64,000 bases of DNA from positions 2,865,501-2,929,500 of the forward strand of contig CM032798.1 in NCBI GenBank assembly GCA_019155185.1. The letters run 5' to 3'. The position numbers and the translations under genes were made by a program. Each line of letters starts with the position of its first letter. Positions within the stretch are counted from its first letter, which is position 1. The notes under the pieces were generated by a model. It was given only the letters and a program-made list of their open reading frames with translations, had not been told where the DNA came from and made no database searches. Positions 28,301 through 41,581 of this stretch are shown here, piece by piece. This DNA is from Beaufortia kweichowensis. Lineage: Eukaryota > Chordata > Actinopteri > Cypriniformes > Gastromyzontidae.

Positions 28301-31300
28301 TTTTTATAAGCTTGACAAATGTGCTGAAAAAATTATTGACTGAAAAATACAGCATAGAGAATTTGGAACAACACGAGGATTTTTGTTTGTCATTGTAAAT
28401 CCTCGTCTCTCCTATAGAGCGGATCCAAAATAAACTTCACACTCGTTTTCATCATTCTGTAAACGCTGGTTTAACGGCTGCCCACTCAGGCCTATCGTGC
28501 ACAAAGCAAAGCAGTGTGTCTGCAGTACAAAGTCCATCACTGATCTCACAGACTCACTTCACCCACTGACTTCCTCCTCAGCACAGGCTCCACATTCAAC
28601 GACCGCTGATGATTCACACGCCTTCCTTTTATTTAGATATTTATAAACGAAGAAAAAGCAGCAGTTCACCCAAATATTAACATTTTTCATTAGGTACTCA
28701 CTTTTCTGTCATCCATACTGACGTTCTTAATTTTTTGAAAATATATTGAGAATATTCTTCAAAAATGACAATAATTCAAATGCAAAACAAGTGCACTATA
28801 TGAATGTGATCAAGAATATCTTGTTATTACTTGCTACCATTTCAAACAAAATTTCTGAATAATTTTGGCGTCTCATAACTCACACATAACTCAGTAGCTA
28901 GTCTTTCACTAGAAGTGCTCATCGAGGAAGCCTGGGAACCTGTAACCAGTCCCTGAGGCCAAATTATAAACCTGTGAAACTTGACTTACATAAATTACAT
29001 GAATTCAGTCAATCATAATGTAGGTGCATATTTCATACAGCTCTTGTCATGTTTGCGTGCATCAGACTGTCTGTGTATAGCCTATGGCGTCTGAGAGCCA
29101 GTAGATGATTTCACTCCTGCTATAAATGTCCAAATGCAGTCATGCCTGTTACGTATATCAAATATAAAAATTATTACATGTAAGGGAAATTGTATAGAGT
29201 GCTTTTTTTTATTAAAAACTACTACTTGGGAGTGCCACAGTAAAATTGTGCCGGACACAATGACAGCGCATAACATCACTTCTGTTTATCTAGAAATGCT
29301 GCATCGTGAAGTTCACAACAGAGAACTTTCCTGGAATGACATGAGGTACAGTAAAAAAAAAAAAAGATTTTCTTTAAATTAAAACATCAATGAATGCCAT
29401 ACTGTATTCCATCATAATAAAAATATGACATGAATCTCAAACTTCACAGGCAGTTTTGTTTCAGACAAACACTTGGGTGTGCCAAATTAATGACGTAACC
29501 GGCACCTCTACAGTCCTGGCAGCAAGTCAGCAGCTTTAAGACTTCCCTGAGAGAAAATCGCTTTGTTCATCGTTTTAAAAAACCAAAGTCATCAAAAACA
29601 ACCGCAAGGCAACTTAATTAACTGTATGTCACCAAACAAATGATTCACACGCAGGGTTTATACAGGGAACATTGTATGTTTTTGTCTGTTCTTATATACA
29701 AAAACATTACATTTATTGGTGCTACTGTATCATTAATATTAATCCTTACATTTAAGGTTTGAGATTTAACAAAACCCTAACCAAAAGCATTCTGTTTTGG
29801 CATGTGATAAACACATAAACCTTACAAATCGCAAACTGAGAAAAACATTCAGTGAGATTAAAGACCCATTGTTAAAAATGCTGTGTGATGTACACGTTTA
29901 GCCTTTACGTGGAAAGCCCAAGAGACAAAACAGCTGTGCGCCCTCTGCTCAAACCCTCTCAGCTGGGGTCAGGAGGGGTTGCACAGAGGGTCAGCTCTCC
30001 CTGTGGTTTAACTCTCTCCATCATAAAGCCTCGCAAACACATACAGACTACCGGCTGATCCTTACCATATTTGAAATGTGCACACACACACACAGCCCTT
30101 GTATTTACAGACAGCTGGGGCCGGTACGGTCCCTGTATGAAAGCATGACAGCTGACAGCCAGGCACTGCTCAAAACAGGTGTGGGACCAAAACAGCACCC
30201 CAGCCAGTGACGGTACAGAAGCTTCTTTGACTCTGAAAGCTTTGAGACCCTTCATATGTTCATCATAATTCGGTTCTAATCATTTCTCCTGCATGTGGAT
30301 CTTGGAACTGGATACTCGATATTTATAAACTCCAGGTTACATCATCAAAATGTTCAACAAAGCTGCCTTACAAGTGTACTGACATGAGCAAATAGCATGG
30401 TAAGATAGTAAATAAATTCTAAGCAGGATTTCCAAAGTAATTTTAGCAAATGTGACACTGAGCAGATGGGTATGTGAGTTAAGTTGTGCTGGTGTTGATC
30501 AATAAGTCCATCGATCAGGTTTGGGGCATGTTGGCCGGTCAGCATTTCAATACACAGACTGGGGCTGGTGAAGACCAGACAGCTGACAACATATGCATGT
30601 ATATATGTGCTCTTTTTTAATGGGTTTCAAAAGACACCTGTTGCTTTCTTCCTATAGACACAAAACTACCACCGTATCAGGATAATATACCCTCTGTGTT
30701 CTCCATGTCCAAATACATCTGAAAAAATGACCTGATGCATACACATACAGGTTCAAATCTAAAATGTTTACACTACATTTCTCTTGGCAAACTGAACAAT
30801 AAAAGAGAATAATCAGCATTTACCAAGCTAACAACACACAAGAATCTCCTCATACTGTGAAAGAGACCACTAATCAAACCTAATTAAACACACACTACGA
30901 CCAAAACACATGTACCGTCCCCTTGATCTCCTGTGAGAAAGACCACCACTTCACAAACAAATTTAGGTTTAAAGTATAGAGCAATTGTCATCCGGCTAAC
31001 ATCATTACAGGGAGTGACACTAATGTTCAGGTGTGGCGGCACCATGGGCAGGTAAGTCTCTAAACGTCACCTTGTTCTGGCGTGTAAAGATCGTTTGGGT
31101 AAATGAGTTTCATTTGAGTTTATACTAGTAAAACTGAACAACAAATTGATTGAAAGCTTCAAGATAAATGCTAATCTTACAGCTGTCCTGCTGTATAATC
31201 CCTACCTAGGCAGCACCTTTAGAGGGAGCATGCGAACTGAAATCAAACCTCACAAGTGGCTAATCTGGAATAAACAAACCTGCATTAGGAACAGGCATTA

Positions 31301-34300
31301 GGTATCCTACTCACAAATAATATCCTATTGTTTCTATGTTGTCCAACTAAAATGTGGAAAATGGAGCGAGTCAACAATGTCAATGTTAAGTATACAAGCT
31401 ACTCAATGTCTAAAATAGATTTGCCATTGGCACACAAAAAGAAAAATGTACTAAAAAGAGAAAGCATGAGAGGTACAAGAGAAACACAAGCCTATGTTGT
31501 TTAACCTCACACAAGTAAACACGAGGCAGAACTGTCCATGTTTTTATTATGCCACAATCATGCAGAGTGAAGCGATACAGCATCAAGGTAAAATTCCTGG
31601 ACTATCAGCAAGATAAACAGCGTCAGGGATACATCACAGCAGCGTTGTAAAGACATAAACAGACAGCGTAATGGCGACAGAAAACAAACATGTCACCTTA
31701 ACTAGGAGTGGGGCTGTGTAACCTAATCCGAGTCATTGTAAGACTGTCCGTACTTTCCTGCGATTGTCTGTACAGAGAACAACAGCGCGATGACCTTCTT
31801 TTTCTATGCAAATAAAGGTTGTGTTGCCTGGGGTGACAGAATTTACACTGATGGTTGTGGGACGTTAACATGCTCACCAATGGCAAAATCTTCAAGTGTT
31901 TGATTTGGTGCAGAATTTGCTCCACACCTGCACCATATGTGTAAAACAGTTTGGCAATACTGTCAAACTCATGTTGATTTACTTTGTGGACTCACAGTAT
32001 GTGCAGCATCATTCTGCACGCTATAAAACATGCTGTTTTCTCACTTCAGGGTTACATCACCCATATCTGCCTTTAAAAGGTAAAGCTATTGAGCTTCTTG
32101 GATGAATCCAGAGGTGTTCTGAGCTAATGCAGATTTGATGAATAACCCTTCCTGTAAAGTACGATTTGCCTGTTTTGCTCATTACGTGCACCAGCGAGAC
32201 AGTCTGTTTATGTGAGGAGAGACAGATAGAGATGGTAAAGATCTCATCTTACCTCTTGTTCCAGTTGCAATGTCAGCCACTTTCTGGAAAGCATCCAGGA
32301 ATGAGCTAGTGACAATGATTGTCGTCCTACACAACAGAAAGAGAAAAAGGTTGTTTATAAGAAAAACCTACAAACACTTCAGCAAAGTAGCTTTGCCTGG
32401 ATTCTTCCTAATGGTCACTATATAAAAAAAAAAAACACCGACAGATTTTTGGAATTTGCAGCAGGTACAGTGCCAACATTAACAGTACTGCAGACTGCAA
32501 TGCTTTGGATGAATGATGTTTAAATACCTGAAGATGCTGATAACTAAAGTGCAACTCAAATATGATCTTCACCTTTTTTTGCACTAAGCATTTAGATAAA
32601 TATTGTTAATGAAACGTAAAACATTCTTGTTAATAGCTAAAAGCGGTGTCAAACTAGCAACTTAAAAAAGGAAACTGAATTTCAAGAATGACAGAATTTG
32701 GTTCAGCACTTTTTGGTTCAACAACAGCCAGCTCATGCCAAGCCGTCTTCATTTTTAATCCCGATTCAATCCTTTAGCCGATTGCTAACTTCTATACCCT
32801 TCTCCTGGTTAAATGGAAAACTACCTAGTCAGAGCAGCTCAATGGAAAGAGTTCACCGTGTTCATCAGCTGAGACATGAGCCCATACTCTCTGGGTCAAT
32901 GGTACTATTGTAGAGATTCATTCAGAGCCTTCATTCTGAAGAGAGAGATCTTAGCTTATCAGAGAGAGCTCAGTAGTATCAGGTGATACAAACTACAAAG
33001 TACAGCCTTTCAGCAATTCCCCCACCTCCCCACAGCAGCCCCCCAAGTCCTACAAAAGCTTTTGTGCCCGATAAGTAGACGCTCAGAGAGACATCTCTCT
33101 AAGAACCGTTCTGGTCAATGTTAGGGAGACTAGTAGAGAGAAAAACTAAATTACTTTGCTTTTAAAAGGTATTTAATCAACACTTCATTTAAAGTAAATT
33201 AAACTCACACATTTCAAGTGACTTAAAATCACGCTACACATAAGGTGACTTAAAAACAACACACTTCCCGCAAAGTGACCTAAAGTCAGACTTCCCTAAG
33301 TTGACTTAAAAATCACACTTTGCTTAAGCTGACTTAAGAATAACACACTTTACATCTAGTTACTTAAAATCAACTTCATATTTAAAAACACATTACTAAA
33401 AAAAATCTGACTCGATACCTAAAGTGACTTAAACTCACACTTCACTTAAAGTGACCTAAAACCAGCCTAAGTTGAAAAAAAAAAACACACTTCACTTGAG
33501 GTGTCAAAATGCTAATTTATCTTTATTTCCACACGCCCTTGATGACGACATCCCAGATGAAGACGACTCTGTACTACTATTGATTTTGAAGTTGTCTAAC
33601 ATTTTAGCAGCAATCATCAAGCTGGTCTATACCATAATGTAGTTCAAATACACATAAGGTGATTTATAACAGGTAAACACTCCTGAAAACCATTTACAAA
33701 AACCCTAATAATGCTAAAAATGAAAAGACCCAGCTCCTGGCAGTCCAGACAGAGGAGTTGGCAGCAGTAATGGTTTGTGTGAGTGAAGCGTGTTTGATGT
33801 TTATCTGCAGGAATGAAGTGGACCTTTGGGAGGGTCATTACCCTGTTTACACTTCAGGGACAGAGAACAGGGAGGTCAAGCAGAGAGATGTGCCGTAAAA
33901 TAAGAGACAAACAACCAAACTAACAGATCTTTGCCTTCCTTGATATGGCTCTGTTTTTTGTGTCTATCTATTGATTAAGAGTTCATGGCATGGACCTTAG
34001 TCAGGGTGGATTCTATAATTAGATGCAAATAAATGAGACTGTGACTGACAGAATTACAGTATGTTCAATGTGTTGTACTTAGTGTACCCTGGCATTGATC
34101 GTTTAGCTGACGAAACAATAAAAATGTGCCTTTGCAAAGGTTCGAGTCAACTAAAAGACAGACAAGATAACGTGGGTTGTGAAAATAGTGCATCAGTCAA
34201 CATCATACTAACTAAAAGGCTTATCTTCACAAAATTTCATTTTGTATTAATATTTATCGTTTAGAGACACCAGATTAATGGGAAAAAAGTTGGTTGCAAA

Positions 34301-37300
34301 GGCATCGACCCTGACTAAAGTCCACATGTCTCTACGTCTAACATTTCATCATCCTCTACAAATCCATTTGCATATATTTTACCATCGTTGCCTCTTTTAA
34401 AAGTTAATTTCACAAACCTTCCTCCATTAGCTCTACTCAAACACAATGCTGGATGACAAATCATTCCAGACTGATGTAATAATAAGGCACATTTCCTGCT
34501 CTCGAAACAGGATTACTATAATCAGTTCCTATTCAAACGGACGCTTGTCATTGGTCACGTCTGTGCGTGTAGAAGAAGGTCTGTTCTTACCTCAGCTGAG
34601 ATTGCAGCTTGGCCCCTTTGGTGACAAAGTCCTCCCAAGCAGGATAACTCGCCTATAGAGTAAACATAGAGAGAGAGAGGAAGAGAAGGGTTAACCGGGG
34701 CAATCCAGGGTAATCATTACATTTTACCCACAGGACATTGGTTCTCATGATCAATATTGGTCTGTTTAAAAGACAATTTGTAATTATTGACTACGAACAT
34801 GCCTGAAAATCACAGATTCTGGGAAAACATAAATGGGAGTTGTGAAAGGTAAATTAGGAACAAACATTAACATTTCTGACACAAACTGTCACCACATGAA
34901 AGGGTGTTGTGAACACTTGCTAAACGTTTCTTTGGGTGTTCTGTGTATTCCACCCAAATCAAAAGAGCCAACCCATCTCTGACTTTCTGGATCCTAGATA
35001 TGGTGTGTGTGTCTACTTCAAAATCCCTGTGAGCAATTGTAAAGCAAAAGCTCAAGTCATATGACAGGAAGTGTAAATTGTGTTTACACCATAAACCTTT
35101 GCTTTGGCTAACACAAGTCTTTACAAGGTGACTAGTCTTTAGAAGAAAACGAGTATAGCCGACAAATGGTGATGAGTCATACACCTTTGAAAACAGGTTG
35201 TTACGTCCAACAACTTTGCTGACTAACTGGTTGCGCAACAAATCAAAAGCAAGGTCACTCCTGGCTGGATTTCATAGCTATGAATGAATTGAAGTATGAC
35301 AGGTATTGTTTAATCAGTTCCCTTGTAAATCAAGCTCTGTTCTCACTCAACCAGTTGTCATCTTACTATTTGCATAAATCAAAGCGTCTGCTAGTTTTGT
35401 TTGTTTTCTTCAGAAGACTCTTTCTTATTGGTGATCATGGAGTCAGGTTGCTTTTTTCAGTTTTTATCAGTGATGAAATGCTCCTAGAATCTTAATGAAG
35501 TCTTAAAGTTTATAAAAAGGTTACTTGTCAAACAACTTGCATTAAGAGGACAGCCATTTCTTGACCCACACTGAACTTCTGTTTTTTACATTATACTCCA
35601 TATCAAAGCTTTATATTTTAGAATCTAGAGCTTGTGTTCATAAAAAGAATGAACAGGTTAATAGACAAATAACACCTTCTGAAATGTGTTAAGAAAACAT
35701 TATTGCTCATTACCCACTCAATCTTCTCATCCCTGAGAACGACATGGTTCAAAAGATAACAGCTGTATAAAGCATATATAACAAACACCTACGCCTCCCA
35801 TGAACATTCTGTATTTTATCTTCATGTTTGATTAGTGTCAAATTATTGGAATGTAATGAAACCTGTTTACAAGGTCAAGCTGCAAACATGTCGCAAGCAT
35901 CCCGGAATGATCGATGCTGCAAGACCTTGTTTACTTCTAATCTGTCTTAGAAAAAGACAAAATAAAGAAGTTATTGTGGTTTTATCATCTGACAATGAAG
36001 TGACCAGCTGCTGAAATAACAACAACAACAATCATCTATGGGAGGACAGTATGACTGTACATAACATAAACGGAAGATATTACACAAATTACTACAAATT
36101 TTATTCTTTATGTGGTCAACAGTAGGCCAATTTTACTTTACATACCTGCATCTACGAGCCAAAAGTTTATTCTGTATAGGTCCTAAAAACGCAGCTCACT
36201 ATTGTTTATTTTAATATCTAATCCAAATGAAGCTAATCCTGCTTACAGAAAAAAACATTCATCTCAGAAAATGCTGACTGATCCATCTGCAACAAATACA
36301 TCTGCTATAATGAATTTGTTGATTACTTTGTTTAAAAAATCTTTAAGCAGATTCTACCCATTTCTCATTCTGTCAAATTCAGACCCATATGTTAACAAAG
36401 TTTAAATTAGTTGAAATTATTATTACATTTAAAACTGACATGCAGACACTAAACAGACACTGTTTAAATGCAATTGAAATCTACAATTTCCTTCATTGTG
36501 GAACTTATGGGGCTCTGTATTCATAGTGACATAAAATCTGAAGTTCCTGTTTCTGACAATCTCTCTCAGTCTATGTCAGTGTTGTATATTATTTGCTGGA
36601 CTTTGTTCTAAAGCTGTATTTCAAGGGGAAGCTACAGTTTAGTTAAATGTAACTACATTTTTTAATTTTGCATTTATTTCCTCTCAGCTATAGTCGCCAA
36701 CACCTGTCCAAAATGCATTTAAAGTCTCTGAAATGGTTTAATATTAAATGTCTTGTGTCAGAAAATTACTATCATTTAGATTTCTCCTAATATTGCACGT
36801 AGTGAGCTAATACGGCAAGACATAACCTGACAACAACTTTGTTCAAACTTTAAAGGTTTATTTACATGATCCGTCATTTCTTTACCAGCAAAGCCTGTTA
36901 ACAACGATGTAAAATGTAGACTGGATCCCAGTTTGCATTCTTATACTGACCAGTCCCCTGGTAACCATGGTTACCAACCATAAGGTTATCACAACATATA
37001 CTTTATCTCTTAGGAAACGAGTGACCATGATTTGTACAGACACCTCCAGGGCTTTCCTGAGACTGTCAGAAAGGATGATCCACCCACAAGTGCCCACCCT
37101 CCAAATGTCTTCCTCAAACTTCATACTCTCAGCCCTTTTTATGTCTTCTGTGAAGTGATTTCAATCTCAAACCGAATTTCAATCGGGATTAGAGCTGAAT
37201 TTCAAATATAAAAATGTCCTCATTCGCAGACATTTTCTTTGATTAATAATACATGTTTTAGAAAAAAAATCTTACATAGCAGCTAACAAGGACCCGAGGG

Positions 37301-40300
37301 AAATGTAGTATGGTGATGGGTCTACACCGTCAGCACCCTAATGAGTGTCGATCTGAATCACATACTGAGAAATAAAGTTGATTCGTTATAATCCGATCTA
37401 GCTGGCATATCCGAGACTAATTCATTGCAAAGCTAAGAACATAATAATTTTACAAAGTAGTCGAAAGGAAACGATTGCAAAGATCAGTATTTAACAACAA
37501 TGCAAAAGAATCACATGCGTCCCATATATAGGTTCATATAACAATATTAAAAGGCTTGATATTATTTTCAACTAAAGTCCAAACTGTCTAACGCCTCTCA
37601 TTAACAAAAGCTTTGCATGCCTCAAATGGGCACCTGCTCATGCATGAGGGTGTGTCTACATTAGCTTGCCGAACGGGCATGTCTTGTATGCACGCACGTG
37701 TCCTAGGATGCACGGGTGTCCTCTGAGGGCTGTACAGTAGCGTTTAAGAGGTGATTTACAGGCAGGCCTGTGCACGGCTGCTTAAGTATTTACACACTAC
37801 AGACAGATCGTGGGATGTCGGGGGGGAAGGGGAACGTTGTGAAGCAGGAATGTGCACAGGCAGCTCTCCGGCTGTAAACTGCAGTCATCCTAAATAGGGA
37901 GGACAGAAATCATTAGCTTCTCCAATACGTCTCAACTTCTCTCGAATAGACCGGCTTAGGTCAACGAAAAGTGTGGAAACCATTTTGATGATCAGGGTAC
38001 AGCAGAAGCGAAAACAAACTGGCAGGTTGAGGGTAAAGGTCACAAAATGGCCGAAGTCCAATCCTTTTTGAACAAGAAGAAAGAGGTGTTTGCCATTGCA
38101 AAAACTACAATCATGTATAATGATTTATCCTGGTTGTTGCTAGGGCGTTGCTAAGATGACCTACAAAGTTTCTAATGTGTTATAATGTGGTTTCTTACTA
38201 ACCATAGTCAACAGGGTAATCTAACCTTAAACCTGCACCCTAAAACACATATCTAAAACAGTGCAAAACAAGGGGAAAACTCTCAGGTTACCTGTTGGCC
38301 TGCCATTCACCGTCTAGTATGAGAACTCCTGAACCCTACAAACACACATATTTCCACCCAGGTCTGTGTATTATGATAGAAACCAATCTTTCACTGTATT
38401 TTTGCAGGTGGGGATGGAATTTTGTTGACTAAATTTTGCTATGCCTTTGAACAAATAAATTGAGCCATCCAATAATACAGACAAACACACAAGACCAGCT
38501 TAGTGTAAAGGTTGTACTGTACAGGGCCAAGGCAAAGAATATAACCATTGCTTTTGTCATTTGTGGAAATGTTTATTAATCGTGAATAGCTCATCAGTTA
38601 CTCATTCATTTACTACTCATTTAATCATTTGCCTGATGTTATTTCCTATAACACAAAAGGTAATTTACTAAAAATATGCTATGTGGTTATGAGACACGGC
38701 AAAAGCAATTCTGTTTGATGTCATTGACATAAAATGTATAAACAGCATTTTCATTTCTGGGTGATCTGTTCACTTAGTAGTATGATTATTGATTATTGTT
38801 TCTCTTATCAAGTTAGTAAGAAAAGGCTATTCTGTTGAAGAAGCTGTGAATCACAAACTGGTTTGGATCCAATGATGGAAAAAAACCTTGGATTCTTAAT
38901 GGTGTGAAAGGAAAAATGAAGTAACGTGCATTCCTTTGCAAGCACCACTTGCTTGAATCCATAAACCGTCAGACTAAGCACCAAAACAAATCCATAAAAC
39001 CACAAAATGATAACCAGACCAACGTCCCTCACTAACACACAGCATCTACTATCAGAATGTTCCTGTAGCCTATTTTTTATTCAAAATCTTAGAAGAACAA
39101 CCAATGACATTTTGTCTACGCAATTTATCTTTGCACTTTTGGACCGCACATCCTACGCTCCGACTGAGTGCTGTCTCTCCATGCAAGTGACATTTCACAT
39201 GAGCAAGCAGCTGGCGAGATATTCTGAACATTTAGAACGCTGTGTGTAATGTATTAGGTCAGGGTACATGCAGTGCATTCTAAAATAAATAAACAGTTTG
39301 AAAATGCTCATCTATTGTGTATATAGAAAAGGGATGGCAGGAATTTACCTTATGTAGCCCAACATATGGGAATAGCTATTCGCTAACTCAGGGATGCAAA
39401 CTTCACCAACATATCAGTGTTTGATTAGATCTTCAGCAGTAAAATAATGCAATCACATCTCAATCTATATCTAAGTAAGGAAATTTAGCAAACAGTATCT
39501 GATCTAAAAGGATTAGCTAACACAACAACTAACATTCCAAGCTTTTACTCGACTGTATAACTCTCTTTCATTTTTTATAATTAACTATGTAGGCTTTATA
39601 GCACCTGAACATCATATATGCATTCCTTGTATGATGGGAAAAACTATCTTTCAAACATCTACATCTTGATTTGTATAACACAGAAGAAAGTTGCCATAGT
39701 TTTGGTTGAACTATTTCTATAAATCTACAATCCAAATCTTACCAACACACAAATGACTTCTCTGGTACACTAAGGTTCAAGCTGTTTATTGAGTTTTAAT
39801 ATGCCCAAAAGTAGACTTTTCCCTGCATCTGTTTTTTTCTGTGAATCATAGCTTTACATGCACGCAAATGCATTCACGTGCACACACACAATCATGGGGA
39901 TATCCTGCACACTTCCCCCTTCCGGAGAGTCAAGCGACCTATTTCCACATTAACAGCCTGCATACAAATGAATAGCCAAGACCTTGACAATAAACTTTTA
40001 GTCCTTTAATTTAGCTGCAAATTACACCCCAGAGCATGCTGCAAATGAAGGAAAACAAAGGCACTTACATTCAGAATATACCTGCTTTGCCTAATAATCT
40101 CAGAAGAAAATATTCAGGACTGATAAGCAACACTAATATAATGTGAAGATGCAAACCATCAGCCTATGACCAGAAACACTTAACATGAAATGTTAAACTA
40201 TACAAAACCAATTTTAAAATGTTTGAATATTATTTTATTAAAAAAACATTACTGTGGGTATGAAAAAAGTTCAAACATGAAATTAAACATTACCACATGC

Positions 40301-41581
40301 ACATACACAGAGATTTCTGTCCACTTAAACCAACACTGAAAGTAAATGGGATCAAACCAGAAACAAAACATCTCGCAACACTAACTCATCTTTGACTTTA
40401 TAAAACTTTTAGGGCAGCAGTCACAAACGTTTCATGTGAAGCACTAATAAAACATGTTTCTTGAGTGTGTAAACGTCAAGCTGTGTAAAACTGTAAAAAA
40501 GCTTTTGTGTGCGTTATTGAAACAATCCTTGACTCATATATTGAGCCATGTTTACAACAGGATATGACACGCACTCAATAACTTCCTGCTCACCTGTGCG
40601 CGCGCATTTATACACACACACACACCTGTGTGTTTTCTACTAGGCAAATGATTAGTCAGAGATATTCCAGTGAACAACAACTCGCATTATATATGTACAT
40701 AAATAGCCAATCACTAAAATAGTCATGTTGATATGCCAGCTTTTCTTGCTCACTTATCTTCATACATGACAAACACCACAAAAGGCAACTTCCTTTTTAA
40801 AGGGAAATATGGATATTATACCAGGCTCTGATGCTACTGCTTGTTAGAGATAAAGACATAACGCTATAGCATGTGGTGAGAGAGTTAACTAGTCTTGACG
40901 TCTGATATATGATGATTCACTATGTAAACCTGACTGTTCTTATAAAAATACATTATGGCAGTAACATAATCTAGTGATGGTATCAGAGATTATTATTTGT
41001 ATGTGCTTTTCTAATGTACTACAAACTAAGTCCCCATTAGACATGTCCAAAGTAAACATGTTATTTATATTATTATGATAGTACATAGATCTTTCCCTTA
41101 GATTTCCTAAGAGGTCTAAAAGACATGACACTAAATGATCACAAATCCATGCAACTCAAAAATACCATGTCAAAAACAAAGTATTACCATTGTACATAAT
41201 TCCACGTAAAGTGCAATGGATCACTCACTGAAAACTATAATAGCCAAACATTCTCCAATAATTCACATAAGAAACTACCATCATCATCTAAACTTGCATC
41301 TATCCAGATACGCAGATGTGAATGGTGAATTGAAGGGGACACAAATCACATGCATCACCAGCCGGCCAACCACAGAACTGTTGCCAACCCTCCAAAACAG
41401 CTGGAAAATAACTTCTTCCGAGCATTTCCACAAGCAGACTCACAAACCACCCACGATGACGGGGAACATCAAAGCATCTATGTATTATTTTGACGTGAAG
41501 GGGACTTACCTTCATGTCGTTCATGATGGTTTGGAAGAGCCCTCCCAAAGCGCTGCACTCCTTCTCCATTCCTGCATCCAT
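12460..41581 (-). CDS. mtss1: MTSS/MIM-family I-BAR actin-regulatory protein (MTSS1-like), 14 coding exons
   Basis: Joining these exons gives an unbroken 779-residue frame with GT-AG introns throughout: 41510-41581, 34591-34652, 32253-32326, 22494-22578, 22291-22382, 21508-21582, 17204-17361, 16891-16998, 16710-16807, 16522-16612, 15385-15516, 14707-14863, 13445-13716, 12460-13323. Residues 1 to about 242 form the IMD/I-BAR domain (EKECSALGGLFQ, IGSALTRMCMRHRSIE, DKDHAKEYKKAR, ALIEERGRFCSF). A Ser/Pro-rich linker follows, with SRDSLHCSSGYSTQTTTPSC and FDKSSTIPRNSD, and the C-terminal WH2 motif is GVKLRRTVTNDRSAP. Family members bend PI(4,5)P2 membranes and bind actin at protrusions. I chose the ATG at 41579-41581 because MDAGMEKE matches the family N-terminus in length; an upstream in-frame ATG (41605) is less likely. 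The central linker is about 100 residues shorter than I recall for human MTSS1. The paralogue (mtss1, mtss2/mtss1l or a third copy) is not settled. Confidence 0.94.
12733..13092. repeat. Degenerate CAA/CAG trinucleotide and 24-bp minisatellite array inside coding sequence
   Basis: On the plus strand the region reads as TTG/CTG triplets with GATTAAAT spacers every 24 bp between about 12847 and 12948, and shorter-spaced units on either side. The same tract creates long poly-Leu and poly-Asn/Ser open frames on the other frames. Those are repeat artefacts. Confidence 0.9.
14320..14346 (-). CDS. Candidate 27-nt microexon of the MTSS-like gene
   Basis: On the minus strand a 27-nt segment lies between a TTTACAG acceptor and a G|GTAGGTTTC donor. 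It enters and leaves in phase 1, exactly as the flanking exons 12 and 13445-13716 require, and would insert AIKKEPPLY before DYDYISL. Without it the frame also joins cleanly. Microexons of this size are common in genes regulated in neurons or muscle. Use of this one is inferred only. Confidence 0.55.
15968..15982 (+). promoter_or_regulatory. CTCF-like motif
   Basis: CCTGCAGAGGGCGCT fits the CTCF core in plus orientation with one change. It lies in an intron of the MTSS-like gene, inside a 20-bp near-palindrome. Confidence 0.45.
16140..16262 (-). CDS. Candidate 123-bp cassette exon of the MTSS-like gene
   Basis: This is an open 41-codon stretch between exons 10 and 11, both of which meet it in phase 0, so including it keeps the frame. 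On the minus strand it has a pyrimidine-rich acceptor ending in CCTCCCAG and a donor ACT|GTGAGC. Its base composition is much richer in GC and CpG than the flanking introns. It encodes a Ser/Arg/Gly-rich peptide (AGGEEGARSLSEGSSPTIPR) that would fit the linker. I did not find a convincing match to human MTSS1 or MTSS2 from memory, so it may be optional, lineage-specific or a chance ORF. A (CA)n tract lies just downstream, at 16104-16120. Confidence 0.5.
17419..17432 (+). promoter_or_regulatory. CTCF-like motif
   Basis: CCACTAGATGGCAG fits the consensus CCASYAGRKGGCRS fully. It lies just upstream of the exon at 17204-17361 in the gene's sense. Confidence 0.5.
20406..20716. mobile_element. Angel-like palindromic MITE in an MTSS-like intron
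   Basis: This is the same family as the copy at 46562-46876 and very similar along its length, sharing CAGCAGAACACAGAAGAAGA and the fold-back layout. The ends are TTAAAGAGTTCACCC and GGTGAGCTATCCCTTTAA. It lies between the exons at 21508-21582 and 17204-17361. Confidence 0.8.
25583..25616. repeat. Perfect 13-bp inverted repeat next to the SINE
   Basis: AGATGGTGCATGA (25583-25595) and its exact reverse complement (25604-25616) flank an 8-nt loop, abutting the 3' end of the SINE. Confidence 0.85.
25617..25726 (-). mobile_element. tRNA-derived SINE
   Basis: On the minus strand an A box (TAGCTCAGCTGG, 25712-25723) and a B box (GGTTCGATTCC, 25679-25689) sit at tRNA-like spacing, but there is no intact anticodon arm or acceptor stem. 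The 3' tail TGTAAATTGCTTTGAATAAATG is a diverged form of the GTAAGTCGCTTTGGATAAAAGC tail found elsewhere in the window. This marks it as a SINE, not a tRNA gene. Confidence 0.8.
29937..29950 (-). promoter_or_regulatory. CTCF-like motif, minus orientation
   Basis: The minus strand reads GAGCAGAGGGCGCA in the long third intron (after exon 3, 32253-32326) of the MTSS-like gene. Confidence 0.4.
33178..33505. repeat. Degenerate 26-31-bp tandem repeat in MTSS-like intron 2
   Basis: About ten diverged units share AAGTGACTTAAA followed by CACACTTCACTT-like words. The units differ in length and sequence, and the spacers are not unique, so this is a minisatellite and not a CRISPR array. Confidence 0.75.

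Larger units (their letters stand above)
16891..41581 (-). other. Exons encoding the IMD (I-BAR) domain of the MTSS-like gene
   Basis: Eight exons between these limits encode residues 1-242. Codon phases chain correctly: 72, 62, 74, 85, 92, 75, 158 and 108 bp. Lys/Arg-rich helices (EYKKARAEIKKKSSD and QKKVKK) correspond to the basic membrane-binding face known for this fold. Where my memory of human MTSS1 and MTSS2 has both sharing KVADMATNTRG, this protein reads KVADIATGTRG, and TTIIVTSSFLDAF replaces their alanine-rich stretch. Introns are long: about 6.9 kb after exon 1, 2.3 kb after exon 2 and 9.7 kb after exon 3. They hold only repeats that I can recognise. Confidence 0.9.

Noticed and set aside
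28373..28406. 10-bp stem with 14-nt loop (ACGAGGATTT / AAATCCTCGT)
   Set aside because: Too short to distinguish from chance in a 64-kb window; no supporting context.
33178..33505. Possible CRISPR-like array
   Set aside because: Units are diverged with no unique spacers, and the context is an intron of a vertebrate gene.
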